The notes: a model not told the origin generated them from the sequence alone. A stretch of DNA of 64,000 nucleotides from Mycobacterium dioxanotrophicus (GCF_002157835.1 NZ_CP020809.1:4836001-4900000), one strand, 5' to 3'. Shown: positions 48,833-60,996, counted from the first letter of the stretch. Translations and numbers: made by a program.

Positions 48833-49758
48833 ACATTGGCGTCCACCCAGCTCAGTGCCATCCAGCTGTTGAAGGCGAACTTGGCCCAGCCCCAACCCAA
48901 TCGGCCCGGGGGCACCGCGGCCTCGAACGTGCGCACCGGCCAGCCCAGCATCGCCGCGGTGAATTCTTCGCTGGCGGTACGGACCTCGACCGCGCCGGCG
49001 TTGGTGGCCATGCGCTCCAGATCCGCCGGGTCGAAGGTGTGCAGATCCACCACGGCCTCCAGCGCCGCGGCGCGGGACGATTCGTCGAGCTCGGCCTGCG
49101 GGCGGCGCCAGCCGTCGAGGCCCGGGAGCTTGGTGACATTGGTGGTGGCGTGCCAGGTCAGCGTGGACAGTTCACGCGCGTAGCGGTTACCCACCGTGGT
49201 GGGCTCTCCGGCGAACACGAATCGGCCGCCCGGCTTGAGCACCCGGACCACCTCGCGCAGCGAGAGCTCGACGTCGGGAATGTGGTGCAGCACGGCGTGT
49301 CCGACCACCAGGTCGAAGGTGTTGTCCTCGTACGGGATGCCCTCGGCGTCGGCGACGCGACCGTCGATGTCCAGGCCGAGCGACTGCCCGTTGCGGGTCG
49401 CGACCTTGACCATGCCCGGCGACAGGTCGGTCACCGAACCACGCCGGGCGACGCCGGACTGGATCAGGTTGAGCAGGAAGAAGCCCGTGCCACAGCCCAG
49501 CTCCAGGGCCCGCTCGTAGGGCAGTTCGCGCTGCTCGTCCTCGGGCACGATGGCGTCGAAGCGACCGCGCGCATAGTCGATGCAGCGCTGGTCGTACGAG
49601 ATGGACCACTTCTCGTCGTAGGTCTCGGCTTCCCAGTCGTGGTAGAGCACCTGAGCGAGCTTGCTGTCGTGCATCGCGGCCTCGACCTGTTCAGCCGTGG
49701 CGTGCGGGTTAGGAGCCGGCATGTCAGCCTCGGTGCCGGATTCCTTGATCTCTGTCAT
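48766..49758 (-). CDS. SAM-dependent methyltransferase (Rv3038c-like)
   Basis: 330 residues. A central class I domain (about 75-190): YERALELGCGTGFFLLNLIQSGVARRGSVTDLSPGMVKVATRNGQSLGLDIDGRVADAEGIPYEDNTFDLVVGHAVLHHIPDVELSLREVVRVLKPGGRFVFAGEPT. The C-terminal about 130 residues (WRRPQAELDESSRAAALEAVVDLHTF...GWGWAKFAFNSWMALSWVDANVWRRVVP) are specific to the mycobacterial group. Substrate unknown. The start at 49758 (MTEIKESGTEADMPAPNPHATAEQ) was preferred over a longer Arg-rich ORF. It lies 32 bases after the crotonase gene. Confidence 0.87.
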   Translation of the reverse strand: MTEIKESGTEADMPAPNPHATAEQVEAAMHDSKLAQVLYHDWEAETYDEKWSISYDQRCIDYARGRFDAIVPEDEQRELPYERALELGCGTGFFLLNLIQSGVARRGSVTDLSPGMVKVATRNGQSLGLDIDGRVADAEGIPYEDNTFDLVVGHAVLHHIPDVELSLREVVRVLKPGGRFVFAGEPTTVGNRYARELSTLTWHATTNVTKLPGLDGWRRPQAELDESSRAAALEAVVDLHTFDPADLERMATNAGAVEVRTASEEFTAAMLGWPVRTFEAAVPPGRLGWGWAKFAFNSWMALSWVDANVWRRVVPKGWFYNVMVTGVKPS

Positions 49759-49790
49759 GCAGGGCAGCCTAATAGTCCGTGCCGCGCGGG

Positions 49791-50456
49791 TCAGTCCCGG
49801 TCGGTGCGCCCGTCCACGGCTGCCTTGGCCGCGGCCAGCGCTGCCACCGGTTGCTCGATGAACCGGCGCGCCCACGCCAGCGCCGCGTCATACACGTGAT
49901 CGGGGGCCACCATCTCGTCGACCAGCCCCAACGACACGGCTTCCTCGGCCCCGACGAACCGCCCGCTGTAGGCCAGCTCCTTGGCCTTGCCGGCGCCGAT
50001 CACGCCGGCCAGCCGAGTGCCCGCACCGCCGCGGGGCGCCAACCCGGCCAGGATCTCGGTCACGCCGAACTTGACGTTGTCACCGCTCACTCGCCAGTCC
50101 GCGGCCAGCGCCAACGCCAAGCCGCTGCCGAGGGCGTATCCCGTGATCGCCGCGACGGTCGGCCGCGGGATCGCCGCGACGGCCTCCAGGCAGTCGTGCA
50201 GCACCTTGTCGGCCACGACGGTCTCGGCGGCGTCGAGTGTGCGCAGCTCCGGTACGTCGTCGCCGGCACAGAAGATCTCGTGACCGCCGAACAGTACGAC
50301 CGCCGCAATGTCGGGGCGGTCGGCGAGGTCTTTCGCAGCGCCGGTGAGCTCCCGGTACACCTGCCGCGTCAACGCGTTGGTCGGTGGCCGCGACAGCAGC
50401 ACCGTCGCGATCCCCGGCTCGGCCTCGCTGGTGACGATGCTGACGAACTCGTTCAT
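49791..50456 (-). CDS. echA17: Enoyl-CoA hydratase/isomerase family protein (EchA17-like), short form
   Basis: 221 residues against about 255 for typical crotonases; the C-terminal helices after KAAVDG are missing. Crotonase features: [22 protein letters not shown], oxyanion-hole [19 protein letters not shown] and [42 protein letters not shown]. The Glu of GVTEIL is present, but the position of the other catalytic Glu (rat Glu144) is Ala. It may therefore act as an isomerase or another crotonase-type enzyme rather than a standard hydratase. It is coupled to the Nudix gene upstream (ATGA). Confidence 0.85.
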   Translation of the reverse strand: MNEFVSIVTSEAEPGIATVLLSRPPTNALTRQVYRELTGAAKDLADRPDIAAVVLFGGHEIFCAGDDVPELRTLDAAETVVADKVLHDCLEAVAAIPRPTVAAITGYALGSGLALALAADWRVSGDNVKFGVTEILAGLAPRGGAGTRLAGVIGAGKAKELAYSGRFVGAEEAVSLGLVDEMVAPDHVYDAALAWARRFIEQPVAALAAAKAAVDGRTDRD

Positions 50457-51280
50457 GGGGTGCCACCCGGTGTCGCTGGGGAACGGTGGTTACGCGCCGC
50501 GTTGTAGCGCTCGCCGTCGAAGAACTCGATCTCCCAGTTGCCGCCCTTGACGGCCAGATGGGGTTCGACGGCGACGATCTTGCGTTCGACGGCCAGCACT
50601 TCCGCGACCGTGCGGCCGTTCAGCGAATCCAACTGGGTCCACGTCGGTGGGAGCAGGAACGACCGGCCCTGCGCGAAGTCGTCGAGCCCGGCCTGCGGCG
50701 TGCTCCAGAATGCACGGTCACTCTCGGTGTTCTCGCCGTCGGCGCGCTGCCCCTCGGGCAGGGCACCGACGAAGAAGTACGTGTCGTAGCGGCGGGTCCG
50801 TTCCTCTTTCGGAGTCACCCAATTCGCCCACGGCCGCAGCAGGTCGGCGCGCAGTACCAGCTTTTCCTGGCGCAGGAAGTCGGCGAACGACAGCGCATTG
50901 CTGGCCAGCGCGGCCCTGGCATCGCGGTACACCGACGCGTCGCCGACGATGCCGTCGGGATCGTTGTCAGGGCCGGCGAACAGCACCCCCGACTCCTCGA
51001 ACGTCTCGCGGGCCGCGGCACACACGAGAGCCTCGGCCAGCCCGGCCTCCACGCCGAGCCGCTCGGCCCACCACGACGGTTCCGGGCCGAACCAGGCGAT
51101 GTCGGCATTACGGTCGCGCTCGTCAACGCCGCCGCCGGGGAACACCATCACGCCACCGGCGAACTCCATCGCGGCGTGCCTGCGCATCAGGAACACCTCG
51201 ATGTGCGAGGCGGCGCCGAGCGGCGCGTCGCGCACGAGCATCACCGTCGCGGCTGGCCTGGGGACCAAAGGATCGGTCAT
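50453..51280 (-). CDS. Nudix hydrolase (Rv3040c-like)
   Basis: 275 residues. The Nudix fold with box residues REx2EE is visible in [19 protein letters not shown] (about 84-102), preceded by [13 protein letters not shown]. The arrangement resembles the NUDT7/NUDT19 group of CoA-type hydrolases: the long N-terminal part [13 protein letters not shown]...[23 protein letters not shown] and the following [31 protein letters not shown] are typical. Cleavage of CoA or acyl-CoA is plausible beside a crotonase, but this is inference. GCGAGGAG lies upstream of the ATG at 51280. Confidence 0.88.
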   Translation of the reverse strand: MTDPLVPRPAATVMLVRDAPLGAASHIEVFLMRRHAAMEFAGGVMVFPGGGVDERDRNADIAWFGPEPSWWAERLGVEAGLAEALVCAAARETFEESGVLFAGPDNDPDGIVGDASVYRDARAALASNALSFADFLRQEKLVLRADLLRPWANWVTPKEERTRRYDTYFFVGALPEGQRADGENTESDRAFWSTPQAGLDDFAQGRSFLLPPTWTQLDSLNGRTVAEVLAVERKIVAVEPHLAVKGGNWEIEFFDGERYNAARNHRSPATPGGTP

Positions 51281-51308
51281 ATCGGCTCCTCGCGCAAGCG
51301 CTCGTCGG

Positions 51309-52163
51309 TCATGCTCGCCGCCTGTGCGCCGCCCGGCTGCGGATGCGTCGCGCGAAGTACCGCCCGTCGATCACATCCAGGGCGATCGACTGGCCGAAGG
51401 CCTTGGAGAGGTTCTCCGCCGTCATCACGTCGGTGAGCAGTCCGGCGGCGACCACGGCGCCCTCGGAGAGGATCAGCGCGTGGCTGAAGCCGGGAGGGAT
51501 CTCCTCGACATGGTGGGTGACCAGCACGATCGCCGGGGCATCGGGATCGGCGGCCAGATCGGCGAGCCGCGCCACGAGTTCTTCTCGCCCGCCGAGGTCC
51601 AGCCCGGCAGCGGGTTCGTCGAGCAGCAGCAGTTCGGGGTCGGTCATCAGCGACCGGGCGATGAGCACCCGTTTGCGCTCACCCTCGGAGAGGGTGCCGT
51701 AGGTGCGGTCGGCCAAGTGCTCGGCGCCGACGCTTTCCAGCATGTCGACGGCCTGCGCGTAGTCGACCTCTTCGTAGTTCTCGCGCCACCGGCCCAGCAC
51801 CGCATAGCCCGCGGAGACCACCAGGTCGCGAACCAGCTCATCGTCGGGGATCCGTTGCGACAGGGCCGAACTGCTCAACCCGACGCGGGAGCGCAGTTCG
51901 GCCATGTCGGTACGGCCCAGCCGTTCCCCGAGCACGTAGGCCGTGCCCGAGGACGGGTGTTCGGTGGCGGCAGCGATCCGCAACAGGGACGTCTTGCCTG
52001 CCCCGTTGGGACCGATCACCACCCAGCGTTCATCGAGTTCGACGGCCCAGGTGACGGGCCCGACAAGGGTGTTCCCACCTCGTCGGAGCGTGACCCTGGC
52101 GAAGTCGATCAGCAGGTCTTCGCTGCCGGCACCGTCGGCTGCATCTTGTCCGGTTTCGGGCAC
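51309..52163 (-). CDS. ABC transporter ATP-binding protein (Rv3041c-like)
   Basis: 284 residues. Walker A VIGPNGAGKTSLLRI, signature GTLSEGERKRVLIARSLM, Walker B LLLLDEPAAGLDLGGRE, and the switch His in IVLVTHHVEEIPPGF are all intact. The domain follows the single-component group close to ModF/molybdate-type or YlmA-like ATPases. No permease or binding protein gene is adjacent. The membrane protein upstream (YczE type) is not an ABC permease, so the partner is unknown. Its first 55 bases overlap the 3' end of the YczE-like gene. Confidence 0.87.
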   Translation of the reverse strand: MPETGQDAADGAGSEDLLIDFARVTLRRGGNTLVGPVTWAVELDERWVVIGPNGAGKTSLLRIAAATEHPSSGTAYVLGERLGRTDMAELRSRVGLSSSALSQRIPDDELVRDLVVSAGYAVLGRWRENYEEVDYAQAVDMLESVGAEHLADRTYGTLSEGERKRVLIARSLMTDPELLLLDEPAAGLDLGGREELVARLADLAADPDAPAIVLVTHHVEEIPPGFSHALILSEGAVVAAGLLTDVMTAENLSKAFGQSIALDVIDGRYFARRIRSRAAHRRRA

Positions 52164-52807
52164 TCGCCCATCGTAGTGATGTCCTCGGCGGCCTCGCGGT
52201 CGCGTCTGCCGCTGAAATCGTGGAACAGGATGGCGCGCGGGGTGAACTTGAGGATCAGCTGCACCAGCGGGCCGATGCCGAACGCGTAGACCAGGGTGCC
52301 GACCCCGACCGAGCCGCCGAGCAGCCAGCCCACCGCGAGCACGGTCGCTTCGATCACGGTGCGCACCAAGCGGATCGACAGCCCGGTACGGGCGACCAGG
52401 CCGGTCATCAGGCCGTCACGCGGCCCCGGGCCGAGCCCGGCACCGATGTAGAGCACAGTGCTGATGCCGTTGAGCACCACGGCGCCGAGCATCATCGCGA
52501 TACGCGCAGGCATGGCGTGAGGTGCAGGCAGCACGGCGAGCGTGGTGTCGACCGTGATCGCGATGACGATGACATTGGCGACAGTGCCGATGCCCGGCTT
52601 GTTGCGCAGCGGGATCCAGGCCAGCAGCACGACCACGCCCGCGGCGGCTGACGCGAGCCCGATGGTCAGGGGCGTGTGCCTGGTCAGGCCCTGATGGAAG
52701 ACATCCCACGGGTCCAGGCCCAGGCCGGCGCGCACCATCATGCCCATCGACACGCCGTAGCCGCACAGACCGATCAGCAGCAAGGTGCCCCGTTTGAGCG
52801 CGGTCAT
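52109..52807 (-). CDS. YczE/YitT family membrane protein
   Basis: 232 residues with five or six membrane helices (about 6-26, 47-66, 77-94, 104-124, 150-172, 176-192). The YczE signature GYGVSMGMMVRAGLGLDPWDVFHQGLTRHTPLTIG is at the start and GAGLGPGPRDGLMTGLVARTGLSIRLVRTVIE in the middle. Transport function unproven. It is divergently paired with a MocR-type regulator, a recurrent association in which the regulator controls the membrane protein. The last 19 codons extend over the ABC gene start. Confidence 0.86.
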   Translation of the reverse strand: MTALKRGTLLLIGLCGYGVSMGMMVRAGLGLDPWDVFHQGLTRHTPLTIGLASAAAGVVVLLAWIPLRNKPGIGTVANVIVIAITVDTTLAVLPAPHAMPARIAMMLGAVVLNGISTVLYIGAGLGPGPRDGLMTGLVARTGLSIRLVRTVIEATVLAVGWLLGGSVGVGTLVYAFGIGPLVQLILKFTPRAILFHDFSGRRDREAAEDITTMGECPKPDKMQPTVPAAKTC

Positions 52808-52969
52808 CAGGCGTGGTCCGGGAATCGGACACGGATGGCGTCGAGTTCGCTTGATATCCGGCGGGCGTCGACGTCACAGTCTGCGACGCCGTTGCCCGAG
52901 TCGTACACACGACGGAGATTTTCCGCGAGCCGCGATATCCAATTCGTTCTCATTCCTCGATCATTCCGA

Positions 52970-53000
52970 CCAACTGGCTTGCTCATCAATAGCCAGTTGG
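52970..53000. promoter_or_regulatory. Candidate MocR operator between yczE-like gene and mocR-like gene
   Basis: CCAACTGGCT (52970-52979) and AGCCAGTTGG (52991-53000) are a perfect 10-bp inverted repeat with 11 bases between. A related half-site ACTGGCC follows at 53006-53012. All lie in the 210-base divergent gap, just before the regulator start. Confidence 0.65.
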
Positions 53001-53017
53001 CGGATACTGGCCTGATT

Positions 53018-54457
53018 ATGAGCAGCGATATGGCCGCCCGCGCGCTCGATGTGGACCTTTTGGCTCGCGAGCTCGGCAACTGGCGCACTTCCAGTCTCAG
53101 TGGACCCGCTTATCTGGGACTCGCCGATGCCATCCGGTTGTTGATCGTCGACGGCCGGCTGCCGGTCGGGTCGCGGCTGCCCAGCGAACGGGCCCTCGCC
53201 GATGCGTTGCGGGTGTCGCGCACCACCGTCACGGGGGCGTTCACGCAGCTGCGCGACGACGGCTATCTCAACGCCCGCCGCGGCGCCCGCAGCACCGCGG
53301 CGCTCCCCCTGCGATCCGAAGTGGTGACCGAACCGACTCAGCCGACCGTGAGCCTGGCGGCGGCGGCGCTCTCGGCGCCGTGCGCGGCGGTGCTCGAGGC
53401 GTTCACCGAGGCCGCCCACGACATCACCCCGTACCTGCACGAGCCGGGGCACGAGCTCACCGGCGTCACGGCACTGCGCGAGGCCATCGCCGAGAGGTAC
53501 TGCGAGCGCGGGCTGCCCACCGACGCGGACCAGATCATGGTGACCAGTGGCGCCCAGCACGCGATCGGCCTGATCCTGGCGACGCACACCCAGGCCGGCG
53601 ATCGCGTGCTCGTCGAGCAACCGACGTATCACGGTGCGCTGTCGGCGATTACGCATGCCGGGGCGCGCCCGGTGCCGGTCTCGCTCACCCAGGATGGCTG
53701 GGAACTCGACGCCGTGCACGCCGCGCTGCGTCAGCTGGCGCCGAGCCTGGCCTACCTGGTTCCCGACTGCCACAACCCCACCGGGTTCACCCTCGACGCC
53801 GAGGGCCGGACCCGGTTGGGGCAGATCATCTCCGAAACGCGCACCCGCACGATCGTCGACGAGTCGATCATCGACATGTGGATCGACGCACCACCACCCG
53901 CGCCGCTGGCAGCCTCAGTGCCGCGCGATGACCTGGTGCTGACCATCGGCTCGATGTCGAAGTCGTTCTGGGGCGGTCTACGAGTGGGCTGGATCCGCGC
54001 CGACCGGGCCACGCTGGCGACCATCACCGCCATCCGGCCGTCCCTGGATCTCGGCACGCCCATACTCGAACAGCTCACGGCGGCAAGGCTTCTCGCAGCG
54101 CGCGAGCAGATCCTGCCGGACCGGCGCATGCTGCTCAACGAACGCAGGCAGTACCTGGTGTCATTACTGGACCGCGAGCTGCCCGACTGGCAGCCCGGTG
54201 ACGGCCGGGGCGGGATGTCGCTGTGGGTTCGGCTGCCCGCACCGATGAGCACGGCGCTGTCGGCCAGTGCGTCGCGGTTGGGTCTCGATCTGCCCGCCGG
54301 TCCGAGATTCGGGGTGGACGGCACCCTGGAGCGGTTCATCCGGTTGCCGTACGCGCTGCCGGAGACTCAGCTGGAGGAAGCGGTCGAGCTGCTGGCGCGC
54401 GCCTGGCGCAGCATCACCGGCGTCAGCAGCCCGCAGCAGCCGACGCTGGTGGTCTAG
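53018..54457 (+). CDS. MocR-type (GntR-aminotransferase fusion) transcriptional regulator
   Basis: 479 residues. The N-terminal GntR winged helix (about 28-95) reads GPAYLGLADAIRLLIVDGRLPVGSRLPSERALADALRVSRTTVTGAFTQLRDDGYLNARRGARS. A fold-type I aminotransferase domain (about 110-470) shows VTSGAQHAIGLIL, VPDCHNPTGF, TIVDESI, and the PLP Lys in IGSMSKSFWGGLRVGWIRAD. MocR proteins sense PLP or an amino compound. Divergent YczE-type partner and a palindromic site between them support local control. The ATG at 53018 was chosen; the longer ORF runs into yczE. Confidence 0.92.
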   Translation: MSSDMAARALDVDLLARELGNWRTSSLSGPAYLGLADAIRLLIVDGRLPVGSRLPSERALADALRVSRTTVTGAFTQLRDDGYLNARRGARSTAALPLRSEVVTEPTQPTVSLAAAALSAPCAAVLEAFTEAAHDITPYLHEPGHELTGVTALREAIAERYCERGLPTDADQIMVTSGAQHAIGLILATHTQAGDRVLVEQPTYHGALSAITHAGARPVPVSLTQDGWELDAVHAALRQLAPSLAYLVPDCHNPTGFTLDAEGRTRLGQIISETRTRTIVDESIIDMWIDAPPPAPLAASVPRDDLVLTIGSMSKSFWGGLRVGWIRADRATLATITAIRPSLDLGTPILEQLTAARLLAAREQILPDRRMLLNERRQYLVSLLDRELPDWQPGDGRGGMSLWVRLPAPMSTALSASASRLGLDLPAGPRFGVDGTLERFIRLPYALPETQLEEAVELLARAWRSITGVSSPQQPTLVV

Positions 54458-54464
54458 AAGCGCC

Positions 54465-54761
54465 CTACTGCTGCTGGGACAGCGCCAGGCAGGTGCCGTA
54501 ATGCTCGATGGTGCACGGGATGCCGTTGACCGACGGCAGCTGACCGGGCGCATTCGTCACACCTGAGCCTTCGCTGGCCGGCGTGAGCACCGGAACCACG
54601 CCGCCGCCCGACGGGCCGCTGACACAGACTCCCTCGAACTTCGACGGCACCGTGCCCGACGGGCATGGCTTGGCTTCTGCCTGGGAGGCGAATGCCAGTT
54701 GTCCTAGGGCCGCCGCGACGGCGAAACCACCGACCAGAACTGCGTGCTTCACCTTCGCCAT
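54465..54761 (-). CDS. Small secreted cysteine-containing protein
   Basis: 98 residues. Signal peptide MAKVKHAVLVGGFAVAAALGQLAFASQAEAK with cleavage after AEA. The mature chain of about 68 residues has four Cys (KPCPSG, EGVCVSG, GIPCTIE, GTCLAL), probably two disulphides, and a Gly/Pro/Ser-rich middle. I do not recognise the family beyond mycobacterial small exported proteins. It is convergent with the MocR gene (eight-base gap). Confidence 0.75.
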   Translation of the reverse strand: MAKVKHAVLVGGFAVAAALGQLAFASQAEAKPCPSGTVPSKFEGVCVSGPSGGGVVPVLTPASEGSGVTNAPGQLPSVNGIPCTIEHYGTCLALSQQQ

Positions 54762-54820
54762 ATCGACACCTTACGTGACAGCGTTACAGGACGCGGGTGG
54801 AACCCGGCCGTGGGAGTGCC

Positions 54821-57887
<3,067 letters not shown>

Positions 57888-57989
57888 ACCCTCCCCAAGG
57901 CCCGCGCGCCCGTGGGTCCTACAAACTGTCGTAATCAACCCGGAACTTCTCGGCGCGGCGGCCTGACCAGCTGGGAAGCGTCAGAATGT

Positions 57990-57995
57990 TACCGT
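57990..57995 (+). promoter_or_regulatory. -10 box of fecB, leaderless arrangement
   Basis: TACCGT plus six bases leads to the fecB GTG at 58002. No ribosome site is visible before the GTG, which agrees with a leaderless message. Confidence 0.5.
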
Positions 57996-58001
57996 CGGCC
58001 G

Positions 58002-59069
58002 GTGTTGATCAACCGACCGCGTGTCGCAGCTGCGCTGATCGCCGTGACCGCGGCACTGTCCGCCGGTTGCGGTTCAGAAAGTGCCGCCCCGCAGGGCCAG
58101 CCGTCGATCAGCACGAGTGTGACCAAGATCGCCGACGCCGGCGTGTTGGGCAATCAGCGCCGTCCCGACGAGTCGTGTGCGCCCGCGCCGGCTCCCGCGG
58201 ACCCTGCCCCGCGCGACGTTCACAACGCGGAGGGCAACGGCATCCCTCCGACCACGCAGATCTTCGGTGATCCGCAACGCATCGTCGTGCTGTCCGGCGA
58301 TCAGCTCGACGCGTTGTGCGCCCTGGGCCTGCAATCCCGCGTCGTCGCGGCCGCCACACCGGTGGGTTCGGACAGCCAGCCGTCGTACCTGGGTAAGGCC
58401 GTGCACGACGTCGCTGCGGTCGGCGACCGCAACGCACCGGATCTCTCGGGCATCTCCGCGGCCCACCCCGACCTGATCCTGGGGTCGCAGACCCTGACCC
58501 CGGACGCATTCGGTGCGCTGGCCGCGATCGCGCCGACGTTGTTCACCGGCGCGCCCGGCGCCGGCTGGCAGGACACTCTGCGCGCGGTGGGCGCGGCGAC
58601 CGGACGCGCCGACGCGGCGGGCGACCTGGTCGACAAGTTCAACGACGCGGCCCGCAAGACCGGCATCGACAACGACGCCGCGCACTTTCAGGCGTCCGTG
58701 GTCCAACTGACCGAGAACACCGTGCGGGTCTACGGCGCCAACAACTTCCCGGGCAGCGTGTTGGCCGCGGTCGGGCTGGACCGGCCCGCGGCGCAGCGGT
58801 TCACCGACAAGCCGTTCGAGGAACTGGCCACCTCCGGCGGTGACTTCTCCATCGCCGACGCCGACATCGTGTACGTGTCGTTCGCATCGCCTGCCGCGCG
58901 CGACCACGCCACCGCGATCCTGGACAGCCCGGCGTGGCGGGCGTTGTCGGCCACGAAGGACAACCGGGTGTTCGTGGTCAACAACGAGGTGTGGCAGACC
59001 GGCCAGAACATCGTCGCGGCCCGCGGCATCCTCGACGACCTGCGCTGGGTCAACGCGCCGATCAATTAG
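58002..59069 (+). CDS. fecB: Fe(III)-siderophore-type substrate-binding lipoprotein FecB
   Basis: 355 residues from the GTG at 58002. The lipoprotein signal is VLINRPRVAAALIAVTAALSAGC with lipobox LSAGC. The mature part is a class III periplasmic-binding fold (TroA/FecB): RIVVLSGDQLDALCALGLQSRVVAAATPVG, HPDLILGSQTL, IAPTLFTGAPGAGWQDTLRAVGAATGRADAA, FEELATSGGDFSIADADIVYVSF. It binds iron-siderophore or a related ligand outside the membrane; the M. tuberculosis homologue binds carboxymycobactin. No ABC permease is adjacent. Divergent from ctaD. Confidence 0.92.
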   Translation: MLINRPRVAAALIAVTAALSAGCGSESAAPQGQPSISTSVTKIADAGVLGNQRRPDESCAPAPAPADPAPRDVHNAEGNGIPPTTQIFGDPQRIVVLSGDQLDALCALGLQSRVVAAATPVGSDSQPSYLGKAVHDVAAVGDRNAPDLSGISAAHPDLILGSQTLTPDAFGALAAIAPTLFTGAPGAGWQDTLRAVGAATGRADAAGDLVDKFNDAARKTGIDNDAAHFQASVVQLTENTVRVYGANNFPGSVLAAVGLDRPAAQRFTDKPFEELATSGGDFSIADADIVYVSFASPAARDHATAILDSPAWRALSATKDNRVFVVNNEVWQTGQNIVAARGILDDLRWVNAPIN

Positions 59070-59079
59070 TCTCACTGGC

Positions 59080-59355
59080 GTGTTTCACATCCTCACGTTG
59101 ACTTATCTGAAGCCGGTCGAAGTTGTCGACCAGACCCGGGCTGCGCACGTCGCATGGCTCAAGGACGAGGTGGCCGCAGGCCGCATCCTGCTCGCGGGCC
59201 GGCTGGAACCCCTGACCGGCGGCGTGTTGATCACCGGCGACATCAGCGCCGAGGATGCCCAGCAGATCATCGACACCGACCCGTACACGCTCGAGGGACT
59301 GGTGAGCTACGAGCGGGTGTCGTTCAACGGGTCGATCCGCGCGCCGGGACTCTGA
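59080..59355 (+). CDS. YciI-like protein
   Basis: 91 residues from the GTG at 59080. It begins VFHILTLTYLKPVEVVDQTRAAHVAWLKDEVAAGRILLAGRLEPLTGGVLI, the YciI fold with the conserved His in RAAHVAWL and a ferredoxin-like (alpha-beta barrel) pattern. It ends with FNGSIRAPGL. Function unknown in most family members. It lies ten bases after fecB and is probably read with it. The ORF upstream of the GTG is a shadow of fecB. Confidence 0.78.
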   Translation: MFHILTLTYLKPVEVVDQTRAAHVAWLKDEVAAGRILLAGRLEPLTGGVLITGDISAEDAQQIIDTDPYTLEGLVSYERVSFNGSIRAPGL

Positions 59356-59519
59356 GCCACCGCTCCCAGGCAAACATCAGGGAGAGACATCACAGTCGAC
59401 AGCGGGACTAACGTCGGCATCGCGATAGTTGCACATGTCGGGCCGCGTTCTGCGGCGCACCAGTCAACTGGGCCAATGTCCCCAGAAGCATGCACTGACG
59501 ACGATCGAAGAGGGCTGTG

Positions 59520-60569
59520 ATGAGCACTGTTACCGCATACGCCGCGACCTCGGCAACCGAGCCGCTGACCAAGACCACCATCACCCGTCGCGAGGTGGGG
59601 CCCCACGATGTGGCGTTCGACATCCACTTCGCGGGCATCTGTCACTCCGACATTCACACCGTGAAGGCCGAGTGGGGCCAGCCCAACTACCCCGTGGTGC
59701 CGGGCCATGAGATTGCCGGCGTCGTGACCGCGGTCGGCTCGGAGGTCATCAAGTACAAGGTCGGCGACCATGTGGGTGTCGGCTGCTTCGTCGACTCCTG
59801 CCGCGAGTGCGACAACTGCAAGGCCGGACTGCAGCAGTACTGCACCGGGACCGGCATGGTCGGCACGTACAACGCGACCGGCCGCGACGGCACGCCCACG
59901 CACGGCGGCTACAGCGGCGCGATCGTCGTCGACGAGAACTACGTGCTGCGGATCCCCGACAGCATCCCGTTGGACAAGGCCGCTCCCCTCCTGTGCGCCG
60001 GCATCACGCTGTACTCACCGCTGCGGCACTGGAATGCCGGCCCCGGTAAGAAGGTCGCCGTCATCGGTCTGGGCGGCCTCGGTCACATGGGTGTCAAGAT
60101 CGCCCACGCGATGGGTGCGCACGTCACCGTGCTGTCTCAGTCGCTGAAGAAGATGGAGGACGGTCTGCGGCTCGGCGCCGACGAGTACTACGCGACCAGC
60201 GACCCGGACACCTTCACCAAGCTGGCGGGCAAGTTCGACCTGATCCTCAACACCGTGTCGGCCAACCTCGACATGGGCGCCTACCTGGGCCTGCTGGCCA
60301 CCGACGGCACACTCGTCGAACTGGGCGCGCCGGAGAAGCCGCTGGTGGTGCCGTTCTTCCCGCTGGGCGCCTACCGGCGCAGCCTGTCCGGTTCGATGAT
60401 CGGCGGCATCCCGGAGACCCAGGAGATGCTCGACTTCTGCGCCGAGCATGACGTGACCCCCGAGATCGAGGTCATCGCACCCGACTACATCAACGAGGCC
60501 TACGAGCGCGTGCTCGCCAGTGATGTGCGGTACCGGTTCGTCATCGATACCGCTTCGCTGCGCGGCTAG
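59520..60569 (+). CDS. adhC: Zinc- and NADP-dependent alcohol dehydrogenase (AdhC)
   Basis: 349 residues of the YahK/cinnamyl-type MDR group. Catalytic zinc site GICHSDIH and GHEIAGVV; structural zinc Cys set [15 protein letters not shown]; the Rossmann loop [43 protein letters not shown] has Ser rather than Asp/Glu after the second strand, which favours NADP(H). It probably reduces aldehydes (cinnamaldehyde-like or fatty). The ATG at 59520 overlaps a GTG one codon before; GAAGAGGG is the ribosome site. 164 bases of unassigned sequence precede it. Confidence 0.93.
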   Translation: MSTVTAYAATSATEPLTKTTITRREVGPHDVAFDIHFAGICHSDIHTVKAEWGQPNYPVVPGHEIAGVVTAVGSEVIKYKVGDHVGVGCFVDSCRECDNCKAGLQQYCTGTGMVGTYNATGRDGTPTHGGYSGAIVVDENYVLRIPDSIPLDKAAPLLCAGITLYSPLRHWNAGPGKKVAVIGLGGLGHMGVKIAHAMGAHVTVLSQSLKKMEDGLRLGADEYYATSDPDTFTKLAGKFDLILNTVSANLDMGAYLGLLATDGTLVELGAPEKPLVVPFFPLGAYRRSLSGSMIGGIPETQEMLDFCAEHDVTPEIEVIAPDYINEAYERVLASDVRYRFVIDTASLRG

Positions 60570-60905
60570 TTACTCCGAAGCACCCGCATCTCGATCGACG
60601 CCGGCCAGGGGCCAACCGACGGCGGCCAGTTTGGCCGCCACCCGGTTGATGTTCTCCGGGCCGGCGTCGTGCTCGGTGACCTCGGAGATGAATTCCGCGA
60701 TCACGTCGCGGTCGATCTTTCCGTCCACCAGCGACGCGGCACCGTTTGTGGTGATGTTGCGGACGACCTCTTTGAGCTGATCGTCGGTCAGCGGCGTGGC
60801 GCGCAGCAGCGCCAGTAGTGGCACGCGGTCGGTGCCCGGAACGCCTTCCGGGTAACCGGCGCGCAGCCAGTTCAGGATCGAGGTCACGAGAGACTGTGCG
60901 GTCAC
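60570..60905 (-). CDS. DUF3349 domain protein (Rv3046c-like)
   Basis: About 111 residues. The DUF3349 pattern is clear: SLVTSILNWLRAGYPEGVPGTDRVPLLALLRATPLTDDQLKEVVRNIT, then VDGKIDRDVIAEFISEVTEHDAGPENINRVAAKLAAVGWPLAG. Helical bundle of unknown role, widespread in mycobacteria. Two adjacent GTG codons (60908, 60905) could start it. Its stop abuts the adhC stop on the other strand with no gap. Confidence 0.82.
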   Translation of the reverse strand: MTAQSLVTSILNWLRAGYPEGVPGTDRVPLLALLRATPLTDDQLKEVVRNITTNGAASLVDGKIDRDVIAEFISEVTEHDAGPENINRVAAKLAAVGWPLAGVDRDAGASE

Positions 60906-60966
60906 CACGCAAGTCTCATATCACGCAGCCGTCGGCACCACCCGAGGATCGGACAGTTCCCAGGTA

Positions 60967-60996
60967 TTCACTACTCGTTAATCCTTGAGCAGTGAA
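60967..60996. promoter_or_regulatory. Inverted repeat upstream of the FMN monooxygenase gene
   Basis: TTCACTACTC (60967-60976) and GAGCAGTGAA (60987-60996) match in 9 of 10 positions around a 10-base A/T-rich spacer. Candidate operator or promoter element for the monooxygenase gene or for the divergent DUF3349 gene. Confidence 0.45.

Noticed and set aside
52807..53088. 93-codon minus-strand frame in the YczE-MocR gap
   Set aside because: It overlaps the MocR start region and the inverted repeat, has no ribosome site and no recognisable content.
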